From: Rhizophagus irregularis
Lineage: Eukaryota > Glomeromycota > Glomeromycetes > Glomerales > Glomeraceae
NCBI RefSeq assembly: GCF_026210795.1
Contig: NC_089459.1
Coordinates: 2,108,001-2,172,000, forward strand
Direction: 5' to 3'
DNA: 64,000 nt
Positions 37,237-50,100 of this stretch are shown here, piece by piece (the first letter of the stretch is position 1; the number at the start of each line of letters is the position of its first letter). A program made the position numbers and the translations under genes. The notes beneath the pieces were generated by a model that saw only the letters and a program-made list of their open reading frames with translations, was not told the DNA's origin and did not search any database.

Positions 37237-38097
37237 TTAACTTCTTGCGCCAAGATTAAATCTTCTTGAAGATACCAAAGGCATCATAAATAATTTTTTC
37301 TTTTCGTGTATAACTTCTATTTGTAAAATTGGTTCTTGAATTTGTGATACTTGAGGTTCTTGACTGAAAGAAGTTCGTTGTATTTGTTTTTGTTTTATAG
37401 TTGTATTTGAAATGGTAGAATTTTTGATTGATTGTTGTTGTTTCTTGATGGTAGGTTTATAATTTATCATGGATTTAAAAATTCTATGAACGGCAGCATC
37501 ATTTGGATAAAAGAAACTTGGAGGACATTCAAATGATAAAGGAGTTACCCAACGTTCTCCACCTCTTGATTTTGAATCATTGACAGGAGGTATATCAATA
37601 ATTGAATAAATGAACTTGAAAGGAACCTTTAAATAACCTGTACGATAAACATATTGAATCTTTTGATGATTCCCTTCGCGTGATTTCACGGAAAATCCAA
37701 CCGATTTTTGTATTAAATTTGCATCTTTTTGAGTTATCGCTTGTGTGGTGTCATGTAAAGCCACTTTATAAATCTTTGGACTTTTTAACATCGGTGAATG
37801 ATAATATTTTAATTGGATGTCTTCTTCTTTTGGTTGAAAAACAAAATTTCCATTAGTTTCGTCCACGTGATGAAATTCCATTTTAACATTTGAACGCAAT
37901 TTATGTTCTTGTCCAAAAGTTAAATTTAAACCAACGTTTTCTTCTTTAAATTTATCAGCCAAGCAGACGTTTGATAATCTTCTAAATTTTTTACAAACAT
38001 TACTAAGTGATAATAATGTTGGAATATCTGCTTCCGAGAAAATCATGAGCAAAATTTCGTCAGGGAAAGTTTGTAATGATGAAGGAGTAAAAGGCAT
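37237..38097 (-). CDS. F-box protein, otherwise uncharacterised
   Basis: A single exon of 286 aa begins with ATG at 38097-38095 and ends with TAA at 37239-37237. The F-box is at residues ~8-46: LQTFPDEILLMIFSEADIPT then LLSLSNVCKKFRRLSN, with the typical Leu-Pro/Phe-Pro start and the V-C-K-x-F/W-x-x-L end. F-box proteins couple substrates to SCF ubiquitin ligases through Skp1. The remaining ~240 residues show no LRR, WD or FTH repeats that I recognise; the region at ~85-200 is rich in Phe/Tyr and may be a globular substrate domain. A Gln/Lys/Ser/Thr-rich linker (~215-260) precedes a basic tail ending SSRRFNLGARS. Substrates are unknown. Confidence 0.85.
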   Translation of the reverse strand: MPFTPSSLQTFPDEILLMIFSEADIPTLLSLSNVCKKFRRLSNVCLADKFKEENVGLNLTFGQEHKLRSNVKMEFHHVDETNGNFVFQPKEEDIQLKYYHSPMLKSPKIYKVALHDTTQAITQKDANLIQKSVGFSVKSREGNHQKIQYVYRTGYLKVPFKFIYSIIDIPPVNDSKSRGGERWVTPLSFECPPSFFYPNDAAVHRIFKSMINYKPTIKKQQQSIKNSTISNTTIKQKQIQRTSFSQEPQVSQIQEPILQIEVIHEKKKLFMMPLVSSRRFNLGARS

Positions 38098-40838
38098 TGT
38101 TATTTCTATTTGTGAAAGAATTTGTTGATAAAAAAAAATTGTCTTTTTTTTTTTAATATAATACTTTTAATTGGATCGAGGTTTAATCTATCAAGATAAG
38201 TGTATTTTGTAATTATATTAGGATATTTTACTATTTAATTAAGAAAATTGTATTTTTATTTTTTATTTTGTATTTTTGGGGGATTGTCTCGTAATTCCTG
38301 TGTATTTATTTAAAATTTATAATATTAAGGTATATAGAGTGCTGTTATTGTAATAATACAGTACAGAAATAGGATGGAAATGGTCACTTCGTTGTTTAAT
38401 TCCCGAATTTTTTCAATGATGTTCTAGATTGAGTACAATGCTTGTAATAATACCAGTTTTGGCGCCTTTTTAATGAATCGTTGTTTTTTTTCGGGTTGAA
38501 CAAATCTACCTATTATGTGTATTAAACGTGACTCTGTCCCTATTTGACCAAAATAATAACTCCGTGTTTTATTTTTATCAGCCAATCAAATTGATTCATT
38601 TTCACTTTACATGTTCATCCTTCTCGTATAAAAGTTTAAACCGTCAATTTAATTTAAATTTGTTTCAGCATTTAATTAATGTTGAGTAAAAAAAAGAAAG
38701 ATCGATTCAATTATAACTAGTTTCCTCAAAAATTAAACATTTGCAAGTAAAGAATTTCAATGTAAAAATAGAAGCAAACGTTCGTTATTTATTAGTATTG
38801 TTTATTGTTGTTTATTGTTTTGGACATATTAAGTTAGCGAATTAGTCGAGTAAGAATTCATTACTTTAACTGGATATGATCGACTTTTGTAATATATAGC
38901 ATAATATTACATCAATATTTTCAAAAATGCTTTTGTGATAAATGCTATTTTTAAACATTTTTTTGTAGGGTTTGAATTCGACATTTTTTTTTTTTTTTTT
39001 GTTAACTATTTTAAATTAAATTTTAGGTATGTGCATATTTTAAATATACTAGTATATGCAGTAAATCTAATATCATAAAAATATCATAATAACAAAGGAT
39101 GGGTGAAAAGATTTTATCTCTTATTACAAGAAGACTCGAATTTTAAATAAAAACCTTTTAATTACTTTGTTCTAATGTAATGGATGTAATTATCCTTTGA
39201 AAAATCTTTTTTTTTTTTACACAGTCTTACACGTGTGTAACAATTTAACTTTTTTTTCCCCTAATTGTCAAACCTTCACTTTAAAAGGCAATTAGAATAG
39301 CGGCTCGATGATAATGATATAATGAAATTTTTTAACCATTCTTGTATTAAACCATTCTTGTATTGATTACCAAATAAAGGTGTGATTATCACCTTGTTCG
39401 TGGCTTACTTCGTCATTTTGCACATACAACACAAACAATACAATACGCCATTCGTTTTTCCAAAGAACTTTCAGATAACCGTATTTAATCTTCTATTTAG
39501 CTGTGGCTCAAAAGAATTCGGTCCAAGATCCGCGAAATTACCATTTTCATGGTACCTAATAAAAAAAATATATGACAATTTTGGAATCGTTTTGCCACAA
39601 TACCATTTAAGAAAAAAGAAAAATTTTTCTTTTTCGGGTTTTAACATGCACAATTAAATCATAATTTGAAATTTTGTGTGAAAGATACAGTATTATTTGG
39701 AATTTTTTAATTTATCTATTTTTGAGACCAGCCTTTTGAATTTTTAATCTTTTTCTTTTTTTTTCGACAGTTCTCAATTTTGAACATTATTTTACTTAAA
39801 TCAAATTTAATATTTAAGCATTGATTATTATTGTATGAGTGAATTAGGTATAAATTATTATATTCTATTTTGACTTTTTTATTTTTTCTTGGATTGCAAA
39901 AAAGGACTTAAAAATAATGTTTTTTTTTTAACTTGGGATCGGTAAAGACATATTTAAAAAGACTAATTTATTTTCCAATTAATAGATTAGCAACCTTTGT
40001 TAATTTGCCACAGTCAGTAGTGGCGTAATTATTTTCTTTATAATTTTAAATATTCCAGTATTAAAAGACTCTCACTCAGAAATCATGTAAGGCAAAAACT
40101 GATAAATCACAATCCAATCAAGGTAGGACTTTATACATTTTAAATATTTTAAGTTCGAATTTAACAATGAATGAAATCGGTAGGAAGAGCATTTCCAAAA
40201 TTGTGTTCGATTGAATAAAAGTGAAAGTTAGTAGAAAAAAGTTCACGTTACTCAATGTGATCGATCGCCGAATTAAGAGTTAGTTTAGTGATCGAAATGG
40301 TGCTATAATACGGCCAATCAATATTTAAGAATATAATGAAATCGCTGCTGTATTGAAGAATCCCAAGGACCAAGAAAGAAGGAGTTAGGGACGTTTGGAA
40401 AGACGAAGGAATTAAAATGTTGAGATTGAATAAAATATGATCAGATATCGAAATTATGACTATATATATATATATATATATATATACGATTTATGACGTT
40501 TCAATGGAGCACATCACTGCGTTTAACAACAATTTGAACCGCTGCTGTGTATTATATAAACCGCTGTTGAAACTATAGTAAATCAGTAAATATTTGCTAT
40601 ATAAATAGTGAATCCACTGATTCATGAAGGGTTGAAGTTACTATTAATTTAATTTTATCGTTAGAAAAAAAAATCATCTTCATCTCATCATAAAGAAATT
40701 TCCAAATATAGTATCAAATTTATCTAAATATGAATTCATATTAAAAATTATGATACAAATAAACGTCATAATTCAGTATAGTTCACCCTTAAACCTGATT
40801 TCGCTCTTCATTTAGTTGACAACTTCTTTCTTACTAAA
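38098..40838. other. Intergenic DNA between F-box and allantoinase genes
   Basis: Divergent promoters lie here. A (TA)n microsatellite is at 40461-40486. The open frame at 39382-39657 has no motif and an opposite-strand shadow; I do not support it as a gene. Confidence 0.5.
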
Positions 40839-42823
40839 ATGGCATCTAATCAAAATAATAATTTAATGATTATTAGCAGTTCTCGAATTATTTTACCATA
40901 TTCAACTGAACCTACGCCTGGTACAATTGAAATTGATAAAAGTACAGGAAAAATCATTAAAATTCATCCTTATAAATTATCGATTAATGATTACAATGAA
41001 GAACAATTTCTGGATGTTGGAAATAACGTTGTTATGCCTGGTGTAATTGATGCTCATGTGCACTTAAATGAACCTGGTAGAACCCAATGGGAGGGATTTG
41101 AAACAGGGACAAAAGCTGCTGCAGCCGGTAAACAATTTTTTTTTTTTATAAAAAATTTATTTTCTAATTCACAATGAATTATGTAATATAATAATATATT
41201 TTTTTTAATAAAAAATTTCATCAGGTGGTGTAACAACCGTAATTGACATGCCATTAAATTCGATTCCTCCTACTACTAGTGTTAGTAATTTACAAGAAAA
41301 GATTAATGCGGCAAGAGGAAAGTGTTGGGTAGATGTCGGTTTTTTTGGAGGTGTAATTCCTGGAAACCAGGTTTGTCGCAGCTTTTTATAATATATTTTC
41401 GGGGCTATTTTTTTTTTTTTTTTTTAAGAAAAAAATTTTTTTATAGGATGAATTGGTTCCATTAATAAAAGCAGGTGTAAAAGGATTCAAAGGCTTTTTG
41501 ATAGATAGCGGAGTCGATGAATTTCCTCGTGTAAATGAACAAGATGTTCGAAAAGCTTTTGAAAAGTTACAGGTAATGTTATCATTAATTATTTAGCAAG
41601 AACAATATAAGAAAATATTAGATTCGCATAAAAAAAATCCGAAAAAAAAAAATATTAATTAATTTTATTAATTTATTAACTTTTCTAGGGACAAGATTCA
41701 TTTTTAATGTTTCATGCTGAAATGGAAGGAAGTAATACGAATATTCTTGAAACAGAATCAAAAGAATATTATGAACAAATTCCTCCAAATAATTATGAAA
41801 AATTTTTATTGAGTAGACCACAATCACTTGAATTAAATGCTATATCATTAATAATAGATCTTACTAAACAATATAAAAATAATGTTAAAACTCATATTGT
41901 GCATTTATCTGCTTCAGATGCTATACCTTTAATCCAACAAGCCAAATCTGATGGAATTAATTTGACCGTAGAAACTTGCTTTCATTATTTATGTTTGTCG
42001 TCCGAAAAAATACCTAATGGTAAAACTGAATTTAAATGTTGTCCCCCTATTCGTGAAGAAAGTAATCGAGAAAAACTTTGGCAGGTATGTAAAATTTACT
42101 TTTTTTTAAGGAAAAGGGAATAATAAAAAAAATTTATAATGGGGTTTTATCTTTTAAAAATGATAAGGCTTTGTTGGATGGAACTATTGATTATGTGGTA
42201 TCGGATCATTCACCTTGTACGGCAGACCTAAAGAAATTTGATGATAAAGAAGAAGAAAGAGATTTCATAAAAGCATGGGGTGGTATTTCAACGTTACAAT
42301 TTGGATTACCTGTATTATGGACCGAAGCTAAAAATAGAGGTGTTAGGTAATAAATAGTAATAATTTTCTAAATAATAAAAAAAAAAGCGATTATGATTAA
42401 AATTATTTGTTTTCTTTTGATCAGCTTTAAACAATTGTCAACCTGGTTATCAAAGAATACTTCCAAACAAGTTGGATTACATGATCGAAAAGGTGAGATT
42501 AAAGTAGGATTTGATGCTGATTTTGTAATTTGGGATCCCGAAGAAAAATTTGAGGTAAAATCTTATAATTTTTTTTTATTATAATTATAAAAAATCTTAA
42601 AAAAATCTTAAAAAAATCTTAATTAAAAAATCATACAAATCTTAATTACTAATAAAACATATAGGTTACAAGTGAACTTATTCATTTTAAGAATAAAGTA
42701 ACTCCATATCTTGGTAATACTATTTTTGGAGTTGTACATAAATCTATAATTAGAGGAAATATTGTATATGATAAAAGTAATGGTGGACTTATCAAGATCC
42801 CCTGTGGCGAACTATTGGTTTAA
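40839..42823 (+). CDS. DAL1: Allantoinase (EC 3.5.2.5)
   Basis: Seven exons, 40839-41127, 41225-41370, 41447-41572, 41689-42084, 42168-42346, 42425-42554 and 42665-42823, join in frame to 474 aa; all introns are short (76-116 bp) and GT-AG. It belongs to the cyclic amidohydrolase family that opens the allantoin ring to allantoate in purine breakdown. Visible metal-site residues are HVH in [20 protein letters not shown], the lysine in [11 protein letters not shown] (normally carboxylated), His in MFHAE, His in [11 protein letters not shown] and Asp in YVVSDHSPC. The allantoinase-type [18 protein letters not shown] and the C-terminal strand [16 protein letters not shown] are present. The length fits the family (~460-480 aa). 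The enzyme is cytosolic or peroxisomal in other fungi; no clear C-terminal peroxisomal signal is seen (ends ELLV). It looks fully functional. Confidence 0.95.
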
Positions 42824-42929
42824 ATTAATCTACTTGATTTTGTTTAATTTTAAAAACAATTAAAATAGTTACAATAAATAATTTATCGTGATGCTAAAAT
42901 TACGTAAATTTAACATGATTATCATGATT

Positions 42930-43330
42930 ATACAATAAATACACGATTTCTCGAATATACGAAATACACGATTCTTGAAAATATGCAACTCTTTAAATAT
43001 GCGATTCTTCAAATATACGTAACATACGATGCTTCAAATATACATAATATACGATGCTTCAAATATTCGAAACGTAACAGCTCTTCAAATATACACGATT
43101 CTTATAATATACACAATTCTTCAATGTACAGTACGTAAACATACGATGCTTCAAGTATTCGAAATAAACGATTCCCCAAATATGCGAAATATACGTGATT
43201 CTTTAATATACGCGATTTTTCGAATATGCATAATATACGATTCTTCAAATATTACGAAATGAACGATTCTTCAAATATACGAGATTCTTTAAATATTCAA
43301 CCCGTCTTTAAATGTACTTTTTTTAGAAAA
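42930..43330. repeat. Degenerate minisatellite of ACGATTCTTCAAATATACGA-like units
   Basis: About 400 bp downstream of the allantoinase gene consist of imperfect ~12-24 bp repeats built from CGATTCTTCAAATATACG and variants (ATGCTTCAAATAT, GAAATACACGATTC). The open frame at 43029-43262 is translated repeat, not a gene. Confidence 0.8.
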
Positions 43331-43387
43331 TAAAAGAGAGAAAAAAGGAAACGAAATACACAACTTTTCATATACAATTATTACCTC

Positions 43388-43789
43388 TTAAATATACGCA
43401 TCTTCTTGAATAAATTCACCGAAAACTTTGTTCTCTTTTACTCTATTTTCTTTGGATTTTTGTAGTCTTTTATAATAATTCGGTGTTATAATAATAAAAC
43501 GGTCGTGCGTAATTGGAGTTAGTTTTTCGTTATCATCTAGGTATTTGTTTGCTTCTTCGACTTGTGTTCGTTCTTTGATAGTTTCACCTTGCAAAAAAAA
43601 ATCTAATTTTTTATTGCTTGACATATTTTCCCACTCTATCTGTGCGGACTTCATAGAATCCGTTCTTTTAACATTCTTGCTCCCATGTTTTCTAATTTTT
43701 CCGTTATGATGGTTGTTAGAAAACAATATCCACGCGTTTGGAGTGCGGGATTTAGAATGGTTCTTATTTGCTTTTGGTTTACCCATCAT
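43388..43789 (-). CDS. Divergent HMG-box protein
   Basis: A single exon of 133 aa begins with tandem ATGs at 43789 and 43786 and ends in a stop at 43390-43388. The box is at residues ~15-80: SRTPNAWILFSNNHHNGKIR for helix 1 (the PNAWILF core is the HMG signature), then MKSAQIEWENMSSNKKLDFF and QGETIKERTQVEEAN for helices 2-3. The Trp in EWENM matches the conserved helix-2/3 tryptophan. The N-terminus is very basic (KPKANKNHSKSR), as in DNA-binding proteins. No other domain is present. Upstream of its start lies a five-copy satellite. Confidence 0.82.
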   Translation of the reverse strand: MMGKPKANKNHSKSRTPNAWILFSNNHHNGKIRKHGSKNVKRTDSMKSAQIEWENMSSNKKLDFFLQGETIKERTQVEEANKYLDDNEKLTPITHDRFIIITPNYYKRLQKSKENRVKENKVFGEFIQEDAYI

Positions 43790-43844
43790 TTTAAAACAAT
43801 GTAAAACTAAATGTGTGTTTTTTTGAATAACGGTGAGATTTTTT

Positions 43845-44960
43845 CTCTTTATATAAGAAAATTTTTTGATTACGTAGATTAAAAATAAACTTAATAATAA
43901 AAGATTGCGAAATTTGAACGTAATGCAATTCTTTCAAAAGGAATCGCACAAAGAAAATTTTAGAAGAATCTTTGTTTTTGTTTCTTAATAACTTTATCAT
44001 TATCATCTTTTCGCGACAGAAATTTGATTATGTCATTCATTATTTTTGTAAGCAATTTGTTTTGACACTTATTCGGAAATAGAGCTCCTACGATGCGGAG
44101 TTATACAAAAGGAAAAAAAAAGATTGCGAAATTTAAGCGCAATGCAATTTTTTCAAAAAAAGGCACAAGAAAAATTTCAGAAGGATATTTCATCTTTTCG
44201 CGTCGGATATTAATTTAATTTTCTTTATATTCTTTATATTTGAAAGATAATATTAAATTATGTAAGCAATTTATTTTACGAACATATTCGGAAATAGAGC
44301 TCCGACGATGCGGAGTTATATAAAAGGAAAAAAAAAGATTGCGAAATTTAAGCACAATGCGATTTTTTCAAAACAAAGGAGCAAGAAAAATTTCAAAAGG
44401 ATATTTCATCTTTTCGCGATGGATATTAATTTAATTTCTTTATATTCTTTATATTTGAAAGATAATATTAAATTTTGTAAGCAATTTATTTTACGACATA
44501 TTCGGGTATCTGACGATGCGGAGTTTTACAAAGGAAAAAAAAAAGATTGCGAAATTTAAGCATAATGCGATCCTTTCAAAACAAAGGCGCAAGAAAAATT
44601 TCAGAAGGATATTTCATCTTTTCGCGACGGATATTTAATTATGTCATTCATTCTTTAGATTGAAAGATAATATTAAATTTGGTAAACAATTTATTTGACA
44701 CCTATTCGGGTATAGCTCCGACGATGCGGAGTTATACAAAAGGAAAAAAAAGATTACGAAATTGAAGCGCAGTGCGATTCTTTCAAAAAAAGGCACAAGA
44801 AAAATTTCAGAAGGATATTTCATCTTTTCGCGACGGATATTTATTTAATTTTCTTTATATTTGAAAGATAATATAAATTTTGTAAGTCAATTTATTTCAT
44901 CACCTATTCAGTCCGGTATAGAGCTCCGATGATCCGGAGTTATACAAAAGGAAAAAAAGG
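43845..44960. repeat. Tandem satellite, about five units of ~205-215 bp with a conserved hairpin
   Basis: Each unit contains AAAGATTGCGAAATTTAAGC, GCACAAGAAAAATTTCAGAAG, GATATTTCATCTTTTCGCGA, a TGAAAGATAATATTAAATT stretch, and GAGCTCCGACGATGCGGAGT. Copies of the last motif lie near 44082, 44299, 44507, 44714 and 44921, giving a regular period. The left-most unit (43845-44080) is the most diverged. CTCCG-ACGATG-CGGAG can form a 5 bp stem with a 6-base loop in most copies. The array starts about 60 bp upstream of the minus-strand HMG gene. Confidence 0.85.
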
Positions 44961-46767
44961 GATAAAAAACAAAATTGGAATACCTCATCTTTTTACCTAA
45001 AATATTCTTGCTTATAATGTGTTATCTGATGCTAGATCTTAATATTTGATCTTCATTTGACGTGATTGCTGTATTCTTAATTTAGTAATTTTTAATTTAT
45101 ATTCTTTAATCCACCCTTTAAACACATTAGACGCATTTAAATGTAATGTACGTAATAATTTTTTCAATAACTCCGTCCATATGCAAGAAATTTCATTCTA
45201 AGAAAGTCAAGCGCGTAGAATATATAAAGTAAAATTATAATTGTTTAAATATAGAAAGATGTTGGATATATTTTGATCTTTAATAAAACAATGAATGAAA
45301 GTTATCGGAATTTATGCTGCGGTTCCTGCGGTTTTTAAGTAAGATTGGTAAAGTTTCTTTCATTTCGGCCGTTAATATAAATGCAAGATTATTTTATGTA
45401 CTTTTTTTTTGTATTTGTCCTTATTTCCTACAATTCCACGTCATTTAGATAAATTCACCGGTATTCAATATTCCAGTACTCCCATCTAAAGATGCTGCAC
45501 ATGATAAAAATGGTAATTGTGTGGCGGTGGCTGGTAGTTAATAATAATCCATATTAGAACAAAACTAAAATCGCGGGTACTCCACTGATTCAATATCTTT
45601 TGATAAATATAGGTATAAGTTACACGAATTTCAAAAATGTATGTTTATTTTTGATTCTTACCATTTCAGGTCAAAATCTGCAGTCGATCAGTCTCAATCT
45701 GGAAATAAAAAATTTCTTTAATCATTGTTTAATGGTGGGATCTCTTATGATTTTAATTACGGTTAATACAGTTGTAGGGAAAAAAAAACTCAGCCAAATA
45801 ATTTAAAAATATTGCGAACAAATTAAGCGCTTAATAGTTCTCCGTTTTTTTTTTAATTATATACATTCCTGTATAACAGTCTAGTTTTTTTTGAATATTA
45901 TGAAAACATTCTAGATTAATATGGACGAGTACACGAAAGTGGCGTTTTTCATATTCAATACTTGCGCCGCACTACGCATAATCATTATCTATATATTTAC
46001 CATTTTCTGCATTTTCTGATAATCGTTTTTACTTAAAAGAAATATTGACAATGTTGAAAAATACCAAGATTTTTTTGGTAAATCAACACGTTTTGATCGG
46101 AGTAACACCACCACGAGTTAGAAAAAATTTGTGATGTTTATGTAGGACAAAAGTTGATTCCTTTTTCAGTCAATAAGTCTTTGTAGTAGTCTCTACTTCT
46201 AAAAAAATAAATCTGAGATCTTGATTAATCAGTTATTTTATCCTAACATATCAAAAGTTCATTGTTAAAGATCAAATTATTTAAATATTTAGATATTTCA
46301 CACTATTAACACTCCGATTGGATTTTAATTCACACTCCGATTAGAATGTTGAATTGTTAGAAATATATAGATAAAATTTGAGAAATCACCTTTTGTATTA
46401 AGTGCATATTCCATTTAAATGACCTCATTTGCTTTCTTTGAGTGACATCGAACTTTGTTAATTTTTTAATCTATGAAGCATGGATGACGAAATAATACAT
46501 CCTCTTTCAGAACATACAGTTTTATAATTAAAAGGCCATACTTTTGAAAGATCTTTTTCCAAAACTTTTTGTTGATAATAAAGTGCAATTTAACTAACGC
46601 GTTTTTTCCTTGATATAATTATAGAATTATTGTTTATGAAATTTCCTATTTTATTAATTAACTGATTTTTCGCTTACTAATAATAAATAAATGAACGCGT
46701 TTCTGTTTTTTCTTTTTGATTTCTTCTTTTTATTATAACTCGGGACAAAAACTCATCATTCCTCAAC
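44961..46767. other. Intergenic DNA, no recognised gene
   Basis: The only open frame of note (45600-45806) has no motif. No repeat structure was recognised. Confidence 0.5.
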
Positions 46768-47184
46768 ATGAGTATAAAACAAGAGTGGGATGAAGGTTCA
46801 ATTCTTCATCGTCCTAAAATGCCTAATAAGTATATTACATTTTGTATGTTTTATAAAAAAATATTAAATGAGGAATATCCTCATTTAAAACCTCAAGAGA
46901 AAGCCGCAAAGGCTGGCGAGCTGTGGAGGTTCTTACCAAATAAATTGAAAAATTCATTTGAACTTTATGCCACTTATGAAAATCATCTCGAACAATTGAG
47001 AGCACAAAATTCAAATACAAAAATTAAAAAAAGGCCGATCCTTCCTTATCCAGATTTCCAAACCGTATTCGATAGCAATCAGGAAACGGATACTTCACAT
47101 TTAACTGAAGTAACTGTAAATGAAGACGACCAAATATTCAATGAAATGTACAATATGTGCATAAATGAGAATGCCTCATTGTAA
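46768..47184 (+). CDS. HMG-box protein (MATA-HMG family)
   Basis: A single exon of 138 aa starts at ATG 46768 and stops at 47182-47184. The box is at residues ~17-80: KMPNKYITFCMFYKKILNEE (helix 1), then QEKAAKAGELWRFLPNKLKN and SFELYATYENHLEQL (helices 2-3), with the conserved Trp in ELWRFL. The C-terminal ~55 residues are acidic and polar, with a possible short activation-like tail, but no known motif. It is probably nuclear and DNA-binding; targets are unknown. It is only ~3 kb from the minus-strand HMG gene, but the two differ too much to be a recent tandem pair. Confidence 0.85.
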   Translation: MSIKQEWDEGSILHRPKMPNKYITFCMFYKKILNEEYPHLKPQEKAAKAGELWRFLPNKLKNSFELYATYENHLEQLRAQNSNTKIKKRPILPYPDFQTVFDSNQETDTSHLTEVTVNEDDQIFNEMYNMCINENASL

Positions 47185-50100
47185 AGATCCCCTTTGGCCC
47201 TTTCAAATTTTTGATTTAGACTAAGAAAATTTTTAAATAAGATTTTAAGATTACGCTTTAAGAATTAAAAAAGTTTAATTATTATGTTAAGGTTTTAAGG
47301 ATGAAAAATACGCTTATTTATTATGTTGAAAATTAAGAATGAAAAATATGCTCATTATTTGAATTACAAAAGAAAAAAACATTAAAAAAAACAAATAATT
47401 TAAATAAGAACTCTACATTGATGAACAATAAGTCAATAAGGGATAAAAGAGATAAGAGAAGTTTTTAACGTCAACAAATTATCTTAGTTAATACGTTATT
47501 CGATTTTTTTTATAAACATTATGATTATATTCTTATCAGTATAGATCGTTTCTATATAAAATTAATAAAAAAATTAAGTTGCTTATAAGATTTAAAATTA
47601 AGTATAAATCAATAAACCTATTATGATAAAACTATGTTGCTTGTAAAATCTAAAATTGAGTATATTACAAATAATTTTTTTTTAAATTAATCAGCAAAGG
47701 ATTTTTCCTTTTATATAAAATTTATAGGGCCTGAAAATTTTGCGCGAATATATCTGATAATGAATAAATATTTCAAACAATAAATTTCATAAATAAAATT
47801 AAACGAACAAAAGAATTGATACTTAAACCAAACCACTAAATTAAATTTTTTAATTCCGAGTTTCCGACCGAAGTTAAATATTAATTACGCGATTTAATAG
47901 TCTCAATATAATCTACAAAAGTATTTCCAAATTAGGGTTTCGGAGATCTCGGATAGTTTCGAAGTTCACTAGGCGAACTATCTCGGATTTCGAAAGCAGT
48001 TTCGCCAACAACAATAAAAATACTGTAGCATTAAGATAGTAACTTTAAATGGATTTATAGAAAAGTTATTAAATAATCGATCTACAAAAATTGAGACAAA
48101 TCTGTCAGCATATTAACCTGATAATGTATTAAATGGTATTTAAACAATTGAAGCGAAAAACAATGAAAAGTATAAAAATATGGCCAACAACCATTTTTTA
48201 TAGTTTTATTATAAAAAAATAAGAACTAAAGAGAAAAGGTCTAAGCATTGTTGGTATGGGATAGGAATGCGAATTCCAGACATATTTTTATGATTTAGAC
48301 ATTTTGGAATATAAATCAAATAATTATTTATTATCACTTTTTTATTCTTGTAAAACGAACTTTATAGATTAAAACATTGGAATCATATATTACTAAAATA
48401 ATAAAATTTATTGTATTTGTTTACAGTTATATTACTTTTTACTAAGCTTAGTTTATGGTATTACTAAAAAATGTCTATTTTACTTACATTCCTGAATCTT
48501 TTATTTTTTTAAGGCTAAAAAAAAATACAAAAAATTTAATATACAGTATTATAATACAAAAAATTACTTATTATATACACTACTTGGATAAAAGTAGTGG
48601 GAATTCTATTTTTGTCAATTACTCAAAACTGTATATAATAACAATACTTGAAATTTTAATTCATGATAATATAGACATCATAAAATATATATTCAAAGTT
48701 TTACACTTCTAACATTCATATAACTATATTAATTAAAAAAAGAAATTTAATAATTATTATACTAAATAGATAAAAACAGTGGTCTCTCTATTTTTATTAA
48801 TTAATTAAAATTACATATGGGGTCTTTACAGTAGAAAAGGATAAAACTGCTAGGAAAAATAAAAAATGAATTAATGCCAAATTTGGACTTATTTGAGCCT
48901 AATAATCATATTTGACATATAAACATAAATTTGATGTTTTCTGATAGTTTTGCCTCTTTTTATTGCAAAGGATCCATATAATAATAATGCTTGAAATTTT
49001 AATATATAATAATATAAATTTTAAAGAATATAATATTAAATTTTCATGCTTTTAACTTTTGTATTAATGAAAAAAAGTTTAGATAATCATTAAAATTAAA
49101 AAAAATGATGATTTTCTTTAAATAATACAAAAAACAATATATTTTATTAATTAAAATTTTAAGAAAATGTGAAAATATAGTATTGTTATTTTAAAATTAA
49201 TTTCTTTCAATTTATTTTTATAATCCATATAATAATAAACTAGAAAAATGAATTTATATATATATAATATATAACTAAAATCATGTATTTATAGTTGGTA
49301 GATCTGTTAAAATTCAAAATTCTAAAACTTACAAATTCTAATATATAGGGATGTACTGGATTCAGTCCTATAAATTGAGAATTAGAATTAGGCTTAAACT
49401 TTAGACTGATAAAAAATAAGATTATAAAATTATAAGACTATATTAAAATTGTGTGACTTAAATAAATATTTGATTTTCTGATTTTTATCATTTTTTCTAT
49501 CATTTTTTTATTTTCTTTATTTATTTAGAAATCAATAATTATACCATAAAAGATACATTTAATAATGCTTATTTAGCTAACAAAAATATAAAAAAATAAA
49601 ATAACAGATAAAAACTTTGTATTTTATTATCAATGGTATATTTGATTTAGATTTTTTTTGTAATTTTCATAGTATTGTCACTGCAACTAATTATATACTT
49701 CCTGTTGCCCTGTAACTATTTCTTTTTCATTTATTATCTTATCTGTTCTATAAAAAATTTTATTCATTATTCTATAAAAACTCTATAAAAATAAGCCTTT
49801 CACAAATCCATTTATAAAAAATGTACATAATTTAATAAATTCTGAAATATAAGGTTATTAATTCTGAAAATATAAGCCTCTTTATAGAAAAAAAATGGAA
49901 TATAAAAAATGAATTAACTTTTTTTACAGAACTGTAGTTATCAAAGTAAATAATTCTATTATATTTTAATATTGTTTAATTTTTCAAAAATTTTTAATAC
50001 TAACTTATTATTTAATTAAATTTTTGTTTAATAGAGTATTAAATTACTTAGATATTTTTGATTTTTTAAAAATAAAATCTAACATCTAAGATTGTAGAAT

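Noticed and set aside
39382..39657. 91-codon frame with an opposite-strand partner (39471-39653)
   Set aside because: It has no family motif, and overlapping frames on both strands have equal quality; not supported as a gene.
43029..43262. 77-codon Ile/Tyr-rich frame
   Set aside because: It is a direct translation of the minisatellite.
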